From NCBI GenBank assembly GCA_040905685.1, contig JBBDRB010000010.1, positions 1 through 56,186 on the forward strand: a stretch of DNA of 56,186 nt. Reading direction: 5' to 3'. Numbering within the stretch: position 1 is the stretch's first letter; each line of letters begins with the position of its first letter. The translations under genes were made by a program, and so were the position numbers. Positions 18,010-28,083 of the stretch are shown one piece after another. This DNA comes from JBBDMU01 sp040905685 (GTDB lineage: Bacteria > Bacteroidota > Rhodothermia > Balneolales > Natronogracilivirgulaceae). Under the pieces are notes generated by a model. It made no database searches. It worked only from the letters and a program-made list of their open reading frames with translations, and had not been told where the DNA came from.

Positions 18010-19404
18010 TTATTTATCAAAAAATTTGAGTTTATGATATTCGGCAAAGCGCAGTAACTCCTCAGCAGTGTCTGGATACTGCTCTATAACATTCCCTTTT
18101 TCAAACGGATCGTGCACCAGATCAAACAGGGAGGTGGGTATGGAAACCTTACGCTCATAGCCTGGTTGACCGTCTCTGCCTCCATCCACCACACTTACAT
18201 AATCATGGGGAAGAATCAATTTCCAGTTGCCGTCGGAACTTATAATCCCCTGTAATTCATCACCTGTTGTAATAGAATAGTAATCATGGGGGTTTCCGGT
18301 ACCCGGTTTACCCGCTATGAGATCCCAGACGTTTTTTCCGTCAATCTCATAATCGGGAAGCACTGAGCCCGTCAGTTCAGCAATAGTTGGCATAAAATCG
18401 ATGGAAAAAAACGTATCGTGTGAAACGCTGTTTGGTTCAATAGCGCCGGGGTAGGAGATTATAAGCGGGACCCGAATGCCACCATCGAAGGCTGTTCTTT
18501 TACCCTCCCGGTAAGGGGTTTTCCCCGAATGATTTCCATAAGGCAGCCAGGGTCCGTTGTCTGAGGTGAAAATTACAATGGTATTATCGCTAACCCCATT
18601 TGCTTCCAGGGCTTTCATGACCTCACCGACAGACCAGTCAAGCTCCATGATCACATCCCCGAAGAGGCCTGTACCCGAGGCACCTTCAAATTTTTCACTG
18701 ACAAAGAGGGGAACATGCGGCATAGGGTGAGGTAAATAAAGGAAAAATGGGTTATCGCTGTTTCTTGTAATAAAATCAACTGAATTCTCAGTAAACCAGG
18801 TGGTAAGATGCCGTTGATCGGCTGAAGTCACCGAATCTATAGCGATGGTTCCGTTTTCCCAGTACCGGAGAGGGTGTTGCCCCCAAAACTCCGGATTGGT
18901 AGGGTGTTCAGCCCACATATCGTTTGAATACATGATCCCGCTTGATTCATCAAATCCACGTTCCGGAGGCCGTGTTTCAGGATGGTCGCCAATATGCCAT
19001 TTTCCGAAGAAGGCCGTAGAATATCCGTTATCCTGCAGCATTTCTCCAATAGTGACGAAATCAGGATCAAGCCCCCGGTCTCCGGGAACATGGGCTCCGA
19101 ACAGGCCATTCCGTTCGGGATACGTACCGGTTAGCAAGGCAGCCCGCGAGGCCGAGCAAACGGCTTGCGGCACATAGAAATTGTAGAAACGTCTGCCCAC
19201 TTCCGACAGCTTTTTAATATTTGGCGTGGGGTAACGGGTCTCTGCGAACGGTTTAAAATCCCAGCCGGCATCATCAAGAAATATCAGGACAACATTCGGT
19301 TGGGCACGCGACGGAGCGGTATTGGACTCCGGATAGGAACAACTTATACATAAAAAAAATACCAGCAATAAAAATCTACTTCCAGGGAGGTTGGGGGATT
19401 TCAT
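18010..19404 (-). CDS. Sulfatase (S1), CSASR type
   Basis: I prefer the ATG at 19404, which gives MKSPNLPGSR, a hydrophobic stretch and a CISC lipobox; an ATG at 19419 would add five residues. The catalytic core contains NVVLIFLDDAG with metal aspartates. The formylglycine site is QAVCSASRAALLTG, a C-x-A-x-R variant, with the Cys at residue 83 from this start. GKWHIGD and FTSDNGPW follow. The protein is closely related to the sulfatase at 41507, sharing the CSASR site, YSNDMW and GLFGDVxMELDWSVGE. It is the only leftward gene between 14.7 and 36 kb and is convergent with GH5 paralog A. Confidence 0.92.
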   Translation of the reverse strand: MKSPNLPGSRFLLLVFFLCISCSYPESNTAPSRAQPNVVLIFLDDAGWDFKPFAETRYPTPNIKKLSEVGRRFYNFYVPQAVCSASRAALLTGTYPERNGLFGAHVPGDRGLDPDFVTIGEMLQDNGYSTAFFGKWHIGDHPETRPPERGFDESSGIMYSNDMWAEHPTNPEFWGQHPLRYWENGTIAIDSVTSADQRHLTTWFTENSVDFITRNSDNPFFLYLPHPMPHVPLFVSEKFEGASGTGLFGDVIMELDWSVGEVMKALEANGVSDNTIVIFTSDNGPWLPYGNHSGKTPYREGKRTAFDGGIRVPLIISYPGAIEPNSVSHDTFFSIDFMPTIAELTGSVLPDYEIDGKNVWDLIAGKPGTGNPHDYYSITTGDELQGIISSDGNWKLILPHDYVSVVDGGRDGQPGYERKVSIPTSLFDLVHDPFEKGNVIEQYPDTAEELLRFAEYHKLKFFDK

Positions 19405-19452
19405 GTGTGAATATAACATATTATCAAAAAATTATGCTGGGTTAGATAAAAA

Positions 19453-19480
19453 ATTACAGGGTTTTGACGATTCAATTGTA
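19453..19480 (+). promoter_or_regulatory. 28-bp bipartite motif, copy B (candidate ECF promoter)
   Basis: ATTACAGGG (19453-19461), eight bases, ATTCAATTGTA (19470-19480). It ends 42 bases before the GTG at 19523 that I take as the start of GH5 paralog B. The ORF formally extends through the motif to an ATG at 19391, but that would place a promoter-like element inside the coding region. Confidence 0.65.
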
Positions 19481-19522
19481 CTAAATAGAAAGAATAGAAA
19501 TAAGGATGCTAACCCCAGGGAT

Positions 19523-20617
19523 GTGAATAACAAAATAAAAAAATTGCAAGGCGCAGGTTTACCCATAGCTTTAGTCATGTTTGCTACAGTTTTAGTTTAT
19601 GCTTGTAGTGATAACAATGAGATCATGAATAGCCGCCCGGAAATAGAGGCTTATCGTGGATTTAACATAAGTCCATCGACGGATAACAGTCAACTGGATA
19701 CCGTAAAAGCCATAACAGGAGCTAATTTATTTAGATTGGGCGGTCCCTATGTTAGTAAGGAACCACCCTATGAATTTATTGAATCGGCATTCCAGCATTT
19801 AGGCCGCGTGCTGGATTGGGCTGAAAGCAATGATATCCGGGTGGTTATAGATCCTCATACCACACCGGGAACAAGGAGCAGATGGACGATATATCCCGAA
19901 GATGAATTCTGGCAGGATAAAGCCTGGCATGAGCATTTGATCAAGGTTTGGGTGCGGATAGCCAGGGAGAATAAGCATCGCGGTGATGTGATTTTTGGTT
20001 ACGATCTCCTCAATGAACCAGCCATTCCTGACCCATCCATACATGGGGATCAGTGGAATGAACTGGTGGCTGTGCTGGTTGACACGATCCGGGCAGTTGG
20101 CGATCAACACCCCATCATTGTAGAGCCTGCATTTGTCAGGTTGCCGGGTGGGGGATTTAGGGATCGAATCGAAGGGCTGGAAGATCTGATCCTTCCGAAT
20201 GACGATAACCTTATTGTCAGCCCGCATGTTTACGAACCATTTTTATTTACCCATCAGGGCGTAAACGATAATCCGGCAGGTGTACCGTATCCTGGTCAAA
20301 TAGGAGAAACGTTTTGGGATAAAAATGAATTATCAGCCCATTTGCAGCCCATCAGAGATTTTAAGGATGCCAACAAAAACGTACCGATATTTATAGGTGA
20401 ATTTAGCGCTTCTCGTGCTGGTGGGGAAGATTCAAATGCTTATCTGGAGGATTTGATCGATTTGTTTGAAGCCGAGGGATGGAGTTGGGCGTATCATGAT
20501 CTGCGAGGTGGCCGCATGTGGGATCCTGAAAGGCCGGTAGGCACCAATGCTGCTGAGCCGCGCAACCCTGATACGCCCCGCATGAAACTTTTAAGAAATT
20601 ATTATTCACGCAAGTAA
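19523..20617 (+). CDS. GH5-family glycoside hydrolase lipoprotein, paralog B
   Basis: I start this gene at the GTG at 19523, giving 364 residues with a basic N-terminus (NNKIKK), a hydrophobic segment and a VYAC lipobox (Cys28). That length matches its paralogs (377 and 375). The longer frame from ATG 19391 overlaps the divergent sulfatase and runs across motif copy B. The GH5 residues are intact: GYDLLNEP with Glu165, SPHVYEPF, and FIGEFSAS with nucleophile Glu293. It differs from paralog A mainly in the loop after VEPA, where the GGECDGSGGRYI segment is replaced by a shorter one. The metallophosphoesterase gene follows after 14 bases. Confidence 0.88.
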   Translation: MNNKIKKLQGAGLPIALVMFATVLVYACSDNNEIMNSRPEIEAYRGFNISPSTDNSQLDTVKAITGANLFRLGGPYVSKEPPYEFIESAFQHLGRVLDWAESNDIRVVIDPHTTPGTRSRWTIYPEDEFWQDKAWHEHLIKVWVRIARENKHRGDVIFGYDLLNEPAIPDPSIHGDQWNELVAVLVDTIRAVGDQHPIIVEPAFVRLPGGGFRDRIEGLEDLILPNDDNLIVSPHVYEPFLFTHQGVNDNPAGVPYPGQIGETFWDKNELSAHLQPIRDFKDANKNVPIFIGEFSASRAGGEDSNAYLEDLIDLFEAEGWSWAYHDLRGGRMWDPERPVGTNAAEPRNPDTPRMKLLRNYYSRK

Positions 20618-20631
20618 ATTTATAAATAAAA

Positions 20632-21624
20632 ATGAATATCATGAACAAACCTGCCACACGTCCCAAAATAAGATCCTTAAAAGCGGCCGTCTATCTCATT
20701 GCGATAGGGTGCTTAATCAGTCAGTCTGCTCTTGCACAAAAATTTACGATTCCGGTGCTCCCCGACACGCAAACGTCTGTAAATTACAACCTGCCCATGT
20801 TCACAAGCCAGATGCAATGGATTGCCGACACAAAAGATTCCTTAAATTATCCCATAGCTTTACATGTCGGAGATCTGGTTGATTTTGACAATCATGACCA
20901 ATACATCAGGGCAAGCGAAGGTTATAAAATACTGGATCGGGTCGGGCTGCCCTATGCCATAACGCTGGGTAATCATGATACGGAAGCGGTTGGAGAATTT
21001 AGCGGCAGCGCTGCACCCGGTAATGTGAATGAAAATTTAAGAAAAACCACAAAATTCAATAACTATTTTCCGGTAGATCGGTTTACCGCCCAAAAAGACC
21101 GTTTCGAAGAACATAAAAGCGATAATGCCACTTATGAGTTCGAAGCAGGAGGGTTGAACTGGCTGGTGGTGACCCTTGAGTTTTGTGCCCGCCACGAACC
21201 GGTTGAATGGGCAAATGAGATTATACCGAAATATCCAAATCACAATGTAATAGTTCTGACGCATTATCATCTTTCCGGAAGGGGAACGATTGGCGGGAAC
21301 AATGCAGGGTATGGCGACTTAAGTCCCCGGGAGATCTATGATCGGATAACCGAAAAAAACGCTAATATTTTAATGTTTCTCAGCGGACATATATCCTCGG
21401 GTTCAAGTTGGAGAACCGACACCGGTGCTCAGGGTAATGATATCTACCAGATATTGCAGAATTATCAAAGAGAAGATAACGGTGGCGGTTACATCAGGTT
21501 GCTCGAAATCGATACCGCAGCCGGAACAATAGACGCTAAGATGTATTCTCCCTTTTATAAGCAGACCAAAGAAGATGCATCCCGGTTTTCTTTTGATGAA
21601 GTAACCTTTATTAAAGGGGAATGA
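20632..21624 (+). CDS. Secreted calcineurin-like metallophosphoesterase
   Basis: This 330-residue protein has a signal peptide ending around QSALAQ. It carries the full binuclear metal-site series of the calcineurin-like fold: LPDTQ, GDLVD, LGNHDTE, VVLTHYH-type (VLTHYHLSG) and LSGHISSG. It therefore should be an active periplasmic phosphoesterase or phosphodiesterase. It follows GH5 paralog B by 14 bases and precedes the fecR promoter region. It is one of three unrelated phosphoesterase families in this locus. The substrate is not evident. Confidence 0.88.
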   Translation: MNIMNKPATRPKIRSLKAAVYLIAIGCLISQSALAQKFTIPVLPDTQTSVNYNLPMFTSQMQWIADTKDSLNYPIALHVGDLVDFDNHDQYIRASEGYKILDRVGLPYAITLGNHDTEAVGEFSGSAAPGNVNENLRKTTKFNNYFPVDRFTAQKDRFEEHKSDNATYEFEAGGLNWLVVTLEFCARHEPVEWANEIIPKYPNHNVIVLTHYHLSGRGTIGGNNAGYGDLSPREIYDRITEKNANILMFLSGHISSGSSWRTDTGAQGNDIYQILQNYQREDNGGGYIRLLEIDTAAGTIDAKMYSPFYKQTKEDASRFSFDEVTFIKGE

Positions 21625-21664
21625 AAGGGCCTGTACCAAATTCACCCGAATTTATTTTAAAAGC

Positions 21665-21692
21665 ATTACAGGGTTTTTAAAATTCAATTGTA
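21665..21692 (+). promoter_or_regulatory. 28-bp bipartite motif, copy C (candidate promoter of fecR-susCD)
   Basis: ATTACAGGG (21665-21673), eight bases, ATTCAATTGTA (21682-21692), ending 34 bases before the fecR ATG. It is identical to copy B in both blocks and in spacing, while the flanking sequences are unrelated, as expected for a binding site rather than a duplicated segment. Confidence 0.7.
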
Positions 21693-21726
21693 TCAATTAA
21701 AAACAATTAAGCATTAATATAATATA

Positions 21727-22764
21727 ATGTTATCTGACTGGGAAATATGGATGCTGATCCAACGGTGTGCAACAGGCAATGCCTTGCCTGAAGAGCGTCG
21801 CAGTTTAAAATTGTGGTTGGGCCAGGACATTGAAAATAAACAATGCTTTCAGGACATAAAGGAAATACTGAAAGTTAAGCCTGCCAGGGAATTTGATGTA
21901 AATGCAGAACTCTCCTGGGAACGCTTTTCTAAAAGATTATCCGGGAAGCGAAACCGAAGTAAATCAGTTGGCTGGATTTTTCGCAAAACCGGCAAGTGGC
22001 AACAATATTCCTATCAGTTAGCTGCTATTATATTGGTTTCGTTGTTTACCGGTTTAATCGTCCATTTTTATGGTCCTGTTAACAAAAATGCATCGTCTCA
22101 GACAGAACTATTTGAGGTTCAGGAGCTCATAACGAACAAAGGCGAAAAAGCCCGGGTAACCTTCTCTGACGGAACAGAAGTCATTTTGAATTCAGCCAGT
22201 TCCCTGAAGTTTCCTGAAAAATTTCAGGATTTGAATCGGGAAGTATACCTTGATGGAGAAGCCTATTTCAAGGTCGCCCGCCATACCGATCAACCATTTA
22301 TAGTACATACCCAGGATGCAGAAGTGGAAGTTTTGGGTACCGAATTTAATGTTAGGGGATGGTCACAGGAACAGAATGTTGAGGTCGTGGTCCGTGAAGG
22401 AAGGGTTTCTGTTTATACCACAGAAAATGAAAATGTCAAATCCGACAGTGTAATCTTGAATAGTGGCGATTACACCACGGTAGAACAAGGAAGTAGCCCG
22501 GCTCCGCCTAGAAAAATAGATTTCCGTACCAACTTATTGTGGCTAAGGGGCGGGATGCATTTTGAAAATGTTCCGTTTGATCAGGTACTAAGGGATATAG
22601 AACGAAGATTTAATGTGGAGACAGCATTAGCTGATGCTGAGCTAAAGGATATTCCGTTCTCAGGCACCTTTGAGTATGCGGAATTAGAGGAGGTTCTATC
22701 TGTAATAGCCTCTGCGATGAATATCGAATACACACGGGAAGGGTTCAGTATTGAATTTAAATAG
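21727..22764 (+). CDS. FecR-family anti-sigma factor
   Basis: This 345-residue protein has an N-terminal cytoplasmic region (1-95), one transmembrane segment (about 96-115, YQLAAIILVSLFTGLIVHFY), and a periplasmic FecR domain (about 130-235). The FecR domain includes TNKGEKARVTFSDGTEVILNSAS and YLDGEAYFKVA. A C-terminal DUF4974-type domain (about 275-345) includes FENVPFDQVLRDIERRFNV. Such proteins hold an ECF sigma factor until the STN domain of a TonB-linked receptor signals ligand. The receptor gene with an STN domain follows 84 bases later. The likely sigma partner is at 14707, an unusually distant position. Confidence 0.94.
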   Translation: MLSDWEIWMLIQRCATGNALPEERRSLKLWLGQDIENKQCFQDIKEILKVKPAREFDVNAELSWERFSKRLSGKRNRSKSVGWIFRKTGKWQQYSYQLAAIILVSLFTGLIVHFYGPVNKNASSQTELFEVQELITNKGEKARVTFSDGTEVILNSASSLKFPEKFQDLNREVYLDGEAYFKVARHTDQPFIVHTQDAEVEVLGTEFNVRGWSQEQNVEVVVREGRVSVYTTENENVKSDSVILNSGDYTTVEQGSSPAPPRKIDFRTNLLWLRGGMHFENVPFDQVLRDIERRFNVETALADAELKDIPFSGTFEYAELEEVLSVIASAMNIEYTREGFSIEFK

Positions 22765-22848
22765 AATAACAATCACATAAAAAAGTGCCTTGGAAGTGGA
22801 TACAAATTTTAAACAAGAAGCAGCATCTAAAAAAAATAGGAGATGGGT

Positions 22849-23475
22849 ATGAGAAAAAGTTTACGCCTCAGAAAGGTTTTGTTAATAATGGTATTACCAA
22901 TAGTTCTTGGAATGTTCCCGGATCCGGTAAATGCATTATCCTATCAGGAAAATTATATTTCTGCAGATGTTGATATAGCGTCTAATGCGTTATTCTACAC
23001 AGTCAAGGTTGAAAAAAGAATAAACCTTGACATTCATGATGAACCGATTGAACAGGCATTGAGAAAGATCGCCCAATCAACCGGCCTAAGGCTGGTTTAT
23101 CGCGGTGACATTATGAGCGATAAAAAAGTCACGCTCACTAATGAAAGCATAAGCGTGAGCGATGCCCTCACCAGTGTTTTGGAGGGCACCAACTTAGAGC
23201 CTAAATACTCCAGTACCGGTTATTTGCTTATTGCCAGCATGGACGAAGGCTCCAATTCACGTTATTCTCAGCGCATTATTCAGGAAACAATTCGGGGAAC
23301 CGTTACAGATGCAAGTTCCGGTGAAAGCCTGCCTGGGGTGAATATACTTATTGAAGGGACTACGGTGGGCACTACCTCTGATGTAGATGGGAATTACGAA
23401 TTGTCAGTTCCTTCATTAAGATGCAACCTTACGATTCTCCTACATTGGTTATGTCACCCAGGAAATCGAAATTGA
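22849..23475 (+). pseudogene. SusC/RagA TonB-linked receptor, N-terminal fragment (signal, STN, CarboxypepD_reg) before a frameshift
   Basis: AGGAG at 22838-22842 lies six bases before the ATG at 22849 and zero bases before the ATG at 22843, so I take 22849 as the start (MRKSLRLRK...). The fragment has a signal peptide and an STN secretin/TonB signalling domain (LDIHDEPIEQALRKIAQSTGLRL; LLIASMDEG). It also has the beginning of a carboxypeptidase-regulatory-like domain (RGTVTDASSGESLPGVNILIEGT, DGNYELSVPSL). After that the frame loses homology and stops at 23475. One extra A at 23418/23419 explains the break: removing it joins the frame to the receptor body at 23420. Confidence 0.85.
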
Positions 23476-26290
23476 TGGGCGGACAGAGATCAATCTGGGA
23501 TTGCAGCAGGATGCATCGGTCCTGGATGATTTGGTGGTAGTTGCTTTTGGTACGCAAGATAAAGCAACGGTCACGGGGTCAATTGCGTCTATACGAACCG
23601 CTGAGATCAAACAGAGCCCGGCAGCTAATTTGGCCGTAACTTTGACCGGACGACTCCCGGGCTTGATTACCATTCAGCAAAGCGGGGAACCTGGTCAGGA
23701 TGATCCGTTGATGTATCTGCGGGGTCGAAGCACGCTGAATGGACAGAACCCAATTATATTGGTGGATGGTATAGAACGTGACCTCGGGTATATCGATCCT
23801 AATGAAGTAGAATCCGTAACTATTTTAAAAGATGCCTCTTCTACCGCACTGTTTGGGGTACGTGGTGCCAATGGTGTGGTACTGGTTACAACCAGACGTG
23901 GCGTTGCCGGCGCACCCCGGATCAATTACTCTTATGAGCACGGATTCCAGGATTTTACAAGAACACCCTCCAGTCTGGATTCCTATGACTGGGCCTTGCT
24001 GAGGAACGAAGCCTGGCAAAATAACCATCCTGGTGTTGATCCCAATGACCCGGTCAATCAGCCGCCTTTTTCCGATTATGCTTTGGAACGGTACCGGCTG
24101 CAGGACAACCCGGAGGCTTATCCAAATAACGACTGGCACAGTCTGTTAATGCATGATTTTGTAGCTCAATCCCGTCATAACCTGAGCTTATCCGGCGGGG
24201 GTGATTTTGCCCAGTACTTTGTGAATGTGGGTCATTTAAACCAGGGTGGTCAATGGAAAGTTGAAGAAGATCATGGCTATGATCCTTCATCATTTTTGAA
24301 CCGGTCAAATTTTCGTTCAAATATTGATGCCAAACTAAATGAATCCGGAACATTAACTACTTTTTTAAACGCTGCCGGTTATCTGGAGAAAGTAAACTCG
24401 CCGAATGCCAGTGTGGGAAATATACTGAGATTTATCAATAATCAATTTCCCTCTGTATTGGCTGGTCCGCTGGCCCCCAATGGAGAAGTTTTGACGGGGG
24501 TAGGGTTTGAGGGCATATACAATCAATCCCCATACGGGATGATCAACAGAAGTGGGTATCGTCAACAAACCCGGAGCAATATTGCCGCATCCTGGGGATT
24601 GGAGCAGGATTTAAGTTCTATTGTTACGGAAGGGCTTTCAGCAAAGTTCATGGGATCATTTGATACCAGATCAGTACACGATCTTGTCGGTAACAAAAAT
24701 TACGAGTCCTGGAGACAAGATATTATAACTGAAAATGAAGAGGATATTGTAACCTATACTAATGCTGATGTAACCCAGGAAAATACTCCATTAAGTACCA
24801 GCACCTCTTCCGCTTTCGATTCTTTTGCCAATTTTCAGTTCATGCTGAATTATAACACGATCTTTGCTGACAGACATGCGGTGACAGGGTTATTGATGGG
24901 CCAACAGGAATCGCGCATCAGGTCAAACGATCGGTTGCCTTTTAATTTGAGGGGAATTTCTTCCCGTATAACCTATGGGTATGATGAGCGTTACCATTTT
25001 GAGATCAATGCCGGATTTAACGGTTCCGAGCAGTTTGCCGAGAGTAGACGTTACGGCTTCTTTCCGTCAGTTTCTGCCGGCTGGGTGCTGTCAAATGAAA
25101 ATTTTCTGCGAAATAATTCAACCCTGAGTTTTCTGAAATTAAGGGGGTCGTACGGAACCGTAGGCGGTGATCAGTTGGGCGGAAGGAGATTCCTGTATCT
25201 TGATGAAATTCAGCGCCAGGGCGGCGGTGGTTACAGCGGAAGCCTGGATCAGGGCGGCTATATCGATGAAGCCTTTATAGGGAACCCGTTTGTACAATGG
25301 GAAGTTGCTAAAAAAGCCAACCTGGGCCTGGAAATAGGATTGTTTGAACAGCTTGATCTGTTGATCGATGTTTTTGACGAGCGTCGAGACAACGTGCTGA
25401 TTAACCTTGGCACCGTACCTCAACTGTACGGTCTGCCACTGAACAGGCTTGCCCCTCAAAATCTGGGTAGTGTGAACAACAGAGGCTATGAAATTGAGCT
25501 AAATCACAGAAGCTTTATAAACCGGGATCTCTATATCGTATCCAGGTTGAACTTCAACCATAACACCAACGAAGTGACCAATTCGGATGAACTGCCGCGT
25601 CCGGAAGATTATGCTCACCGTTACCGCACAGAAGGATATTCTATAGGCCAGTATTTCGGTTATGTTAGAGATGGTTTCTATGGCAGCCAGGAGGAAATTG
25701 ATAATTCGGGGCTGGAGTATCTTGTTGCAACGCCCCGCCCTGGGGATTTCCGGTATACGGACGTGAATGAAGATGGAATTATTGATAATCGTGATGTAGT
25801 GCCCCTTGGTTATTCAACGGTGCCTGAGTATACTTTTGGAACAGCTTTCAATGTGAATTACAAAGGTTTTGATATCTCTGTTCTCTTCCAGGGTGTATTC
25901 AACGTATCCCGGAACTTTGGCGATCTGGGAGTTCGGGAGTTGCAAACCTACCGGGACAGGCATACCCGGGCATGGACAGCCGAACGCGCAGCAGCGGGTG
26001 AAAGAATAGATTATCCTGCCCTGAACACGGATATAGGCTATAGCCATCAGTCAAATGATTTCTTTTTAGAGAATACAAGCTATGTGCGACTTAAAAATAT
26101 AGAGGTTGGTTATAACCTCCCTGCCCGATGGCTGGAAGGAAAAGCCAGAAGTATCAGACTTTATGCAAACGGACTCAATCTTTTTACATGGGATAAAATG
26201 CGCACGAAAGATTTTGATCCTGAGATCACAAGCGGTACGACTTATCCTGTTTACAGGGTGATCAACACCGGTGTAAATATCCAATTTTAA
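23420..26290 (+). pseudogene. SusC/RagA TonB-linked outer-membrane receptor, main part (plug and barrel) after the frameshift
   Basis: From 23420 this frame continues the SusC sequence (DATLRFSYIGYVTQEIEIDG...). It has the plug domain (VVAFGTQDKATVTGSI, LRGRSTLNGQNPIILVDGIERD, ILKDASSTALFGVRGANGVVLVTT) and a long beta-barrel ending in VINTGVNIQF. The only starts in this frame, such as TTG at 23501, lack a signal peptide, so this part cannot be exported alone. With the extra A removed, the whole gene (22849-26290) would encode 1146 residues, a normal SusC length. The defect is otherwise isolated, so a sequencing error or very recent mutation is as likely as true decay. susD follows after 21 bases. 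Confidence 0.88.
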
Positions 26291-26311
26291 TAACACACAA
26301 ATTTTAATAAC

Positions 26312-28057
26312 ATGAAAAATCTCTATCGTTATTTTATTCTGACCCTGCTTGTAGTATTGACAAGTTGCAGTGATAACTTTTTAAACGTGACTCCCGATGG
26401 ACGGGTGACCCTGGATGATGTGTTTGCAAACACACGCCTGACAGAATCATACCTGAATTCGATATATAATTCCCGTCAAAGCTATGGCACCGCTTATCAC
26501 TACTGGACGATGCAAGCCGGTTTTACCGATGAAGCCCAGGATAGTGATGCTCTCAGCCAAAGCTGGACCCCGGTTGCCCGGTGGGCAAGGGGAGACATTA
26601 ACGTCAGCATTCGACCCTTTCAGGGTGGTGGTGCCAGTCAGGGTAGTGGAAACAGCGGCTGGTATTATGAAAAAAATTGGGAAGCCATTCGAAAAGCAAA
26701 TATATTTCTTGCCAATATTGATGAGGCCAATGTCCCTATTGCCAGTGAAAGAGCACGAATGAAGGCGGAAGCCAGGATTTTGCGCGCCTTTTTTTATATG
26801 GAGCAGATAAAAATGTATGGACCTATGCCGGTCATAGACGAACCTATCCCCGAAGTATTTGATTTTGGGTCGCTGGAACGCGGTTCATTCGAAGCGGCCG
26901 TTAATCTAATAGTGGAAGACCTGGATGCAGCCATTGCAGAACCGGCTTTGCCCTACCGGGTCAGTGAGCCGGAAAGAGGACGCTTTAGTAAAGCACTGGC
27001 TTATCATCTCAAATCAGAAGCCCTGGTCTTTAATGCCAGCCCACTTTGGAACCCCGACAATGACCAGGCAAAGTGGCAGCGGGCCGCCACGGCAAGCAAA
27101 GAAGCGCTGGATAATCTGACCACGAATGGGTATGAACTATTCGGTGATTATGAAGAATATTTTCACAACAGCCGTGATCTGGGTTCCAGCCCCTCTGATC
27201 GTGAAACCATCTGGGAAATTAAGGACTTCAATATGACAGCTTCATTTTCTATATTGGTTTTTCGCATGCACAACATTCCTATACCGGGTGCGACCGCTGA
27301 TAAAGCCGGTGCAGCCCCCTCTCAGAATTTGGTAGACGCTTATGATATGGCAGACGGTTCCATGCCCATTTTGGGATATAGCGATGAGCAGAATTTAGAA
27401 CCGATTATCAATCCAATTTCGGGTTATGATGATTCCGATCCTTATGTGAACCGTGATCCCCGATTCTATGCTACGGTTTGGTATGATGGTGCGGAATACG
27501 GGGTTGTAAATGGTGAGTTGCAGCATGTAGAATCCTATCAGGGAGGTGGCCAGGGTCTTTCCTCGGGAAGAAACCGGACCCATACCGGATATTATTTACG
27601 AAAATTCAGGGATCCGGCGGTAACTTCTGCAAATGCAGGTAATTCCAAATTTCCCAAATACAGGCTTGCCGAAACCTATTTGTTCGTTGCTGAGGCCGAA
27701 AACGAGGCCAATGGTCCGACTACCGAAGCCTATGATGCCATTAATGCGGTCCGGGACAGAGCGGGCATGCCGGACCTTCCGGTCGGGCTGTCCAAGGAGG
27801 AAATGCGGGAACGCATCAGGCGGGAACGACAGGTCGAGCTTTCCTATGAAGAGAAACGATTTTGGGATGTACGCCGCTGGGAAATCATTGATGAAAAAGA
27901 ACGGTATATTACAGGCATGAGATGGACATCTGATGGCGATAATGACCGGATTTTAGTTCAGGCGCGGGGCCATTATGAGGATAAATTCCTGTTATTCCCA
28001 ATTCCGTTAAATGAAATGAACCGCTTACAGACGTTCGAACAAAATCCGGGCTGGTAA
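26312..28057 (+). CDS. SusD/RagB-family nutrient-binding outer-membrane lipoprotein
   Basis: This 581-residue protein has a signal ending VVLTSC (Cys19 lipidated) followed by the usual SusD start SDNFLNVTPDGRV. Family landmarks are ARILRAFFYMEQIKMYGPMPVIDEPI, the RLAETYLFVAEAENEANG repeat-helix region, AINAVRDRAGMPDL and the C-terminal EERQVELSYEEKRFWDVRRWE-type segment. It pairs with the SusC receptor just upstream. It shares no obvious recent duplication with the truncated SusD gene at the left edge. It is intact even though its SusC partner is frameshifted. Confidence 0.94.
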   Translation: MKNLYRYFILTLLVVLTSCSDNFLNVTPDGRVTLDDVFANTRLTESYLNSIYNSRQSYGTAYHYWTMQAGFTDEAQDSDALSQSWTPVARWARGDINVSIRPFQGGGASQGSGNSGWYYEKNWEAIRKANIFLANIDEANVPIASERARMKAEARILRAFFYMEQIKMYGPMPVIDEPIPEVFDFGSLERGSFEAAVNLIVEDLDAAIAEPALPYRVSEPERGRFSKALAYHLKSEALVFNASPLWNPDNDQAKWQRAATASKEALDNLTTNGYELFGDYEEYFHNSRDLGSSPSDRETIWEIKDFNMTASFSILVFRMHNIPIPGATADKAGAAPSQNLVDAYDMADGSMPILGYSDEQNLEPIINPISGYDDSDPYVNRDPRFYATVWYDGAEYGVVNGELQHVESYQGGGQGLSSGRNRTHTGYYLRKFRDPAVTSANAGNSKFPKYRLAETYLFVAEAENEANGPTTEAYDAINAVRDRAGMPDLPVGLSKEEMRERIRRERQVELSYEEKRFWDVRRWEIIDEKERYITGMRWTSDGDNDRILVQARGHYEDKFLLFPIPLNEMNRLQTFEQNPGW

Positions 28058-28083
28058 GCTTAATATTTGAAAACAGGAACGTA

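Noticed and set aside
19391..19522. N-terminal extension of GH5 paralog B to the ATG at 19391
   Set aside because: It overlaps the divergent sulfatase start, covers promoter-like motif copy B and has no homology to the paralogs. The GTG at 19523 gives a proper lipoprotein signal and sibling length.
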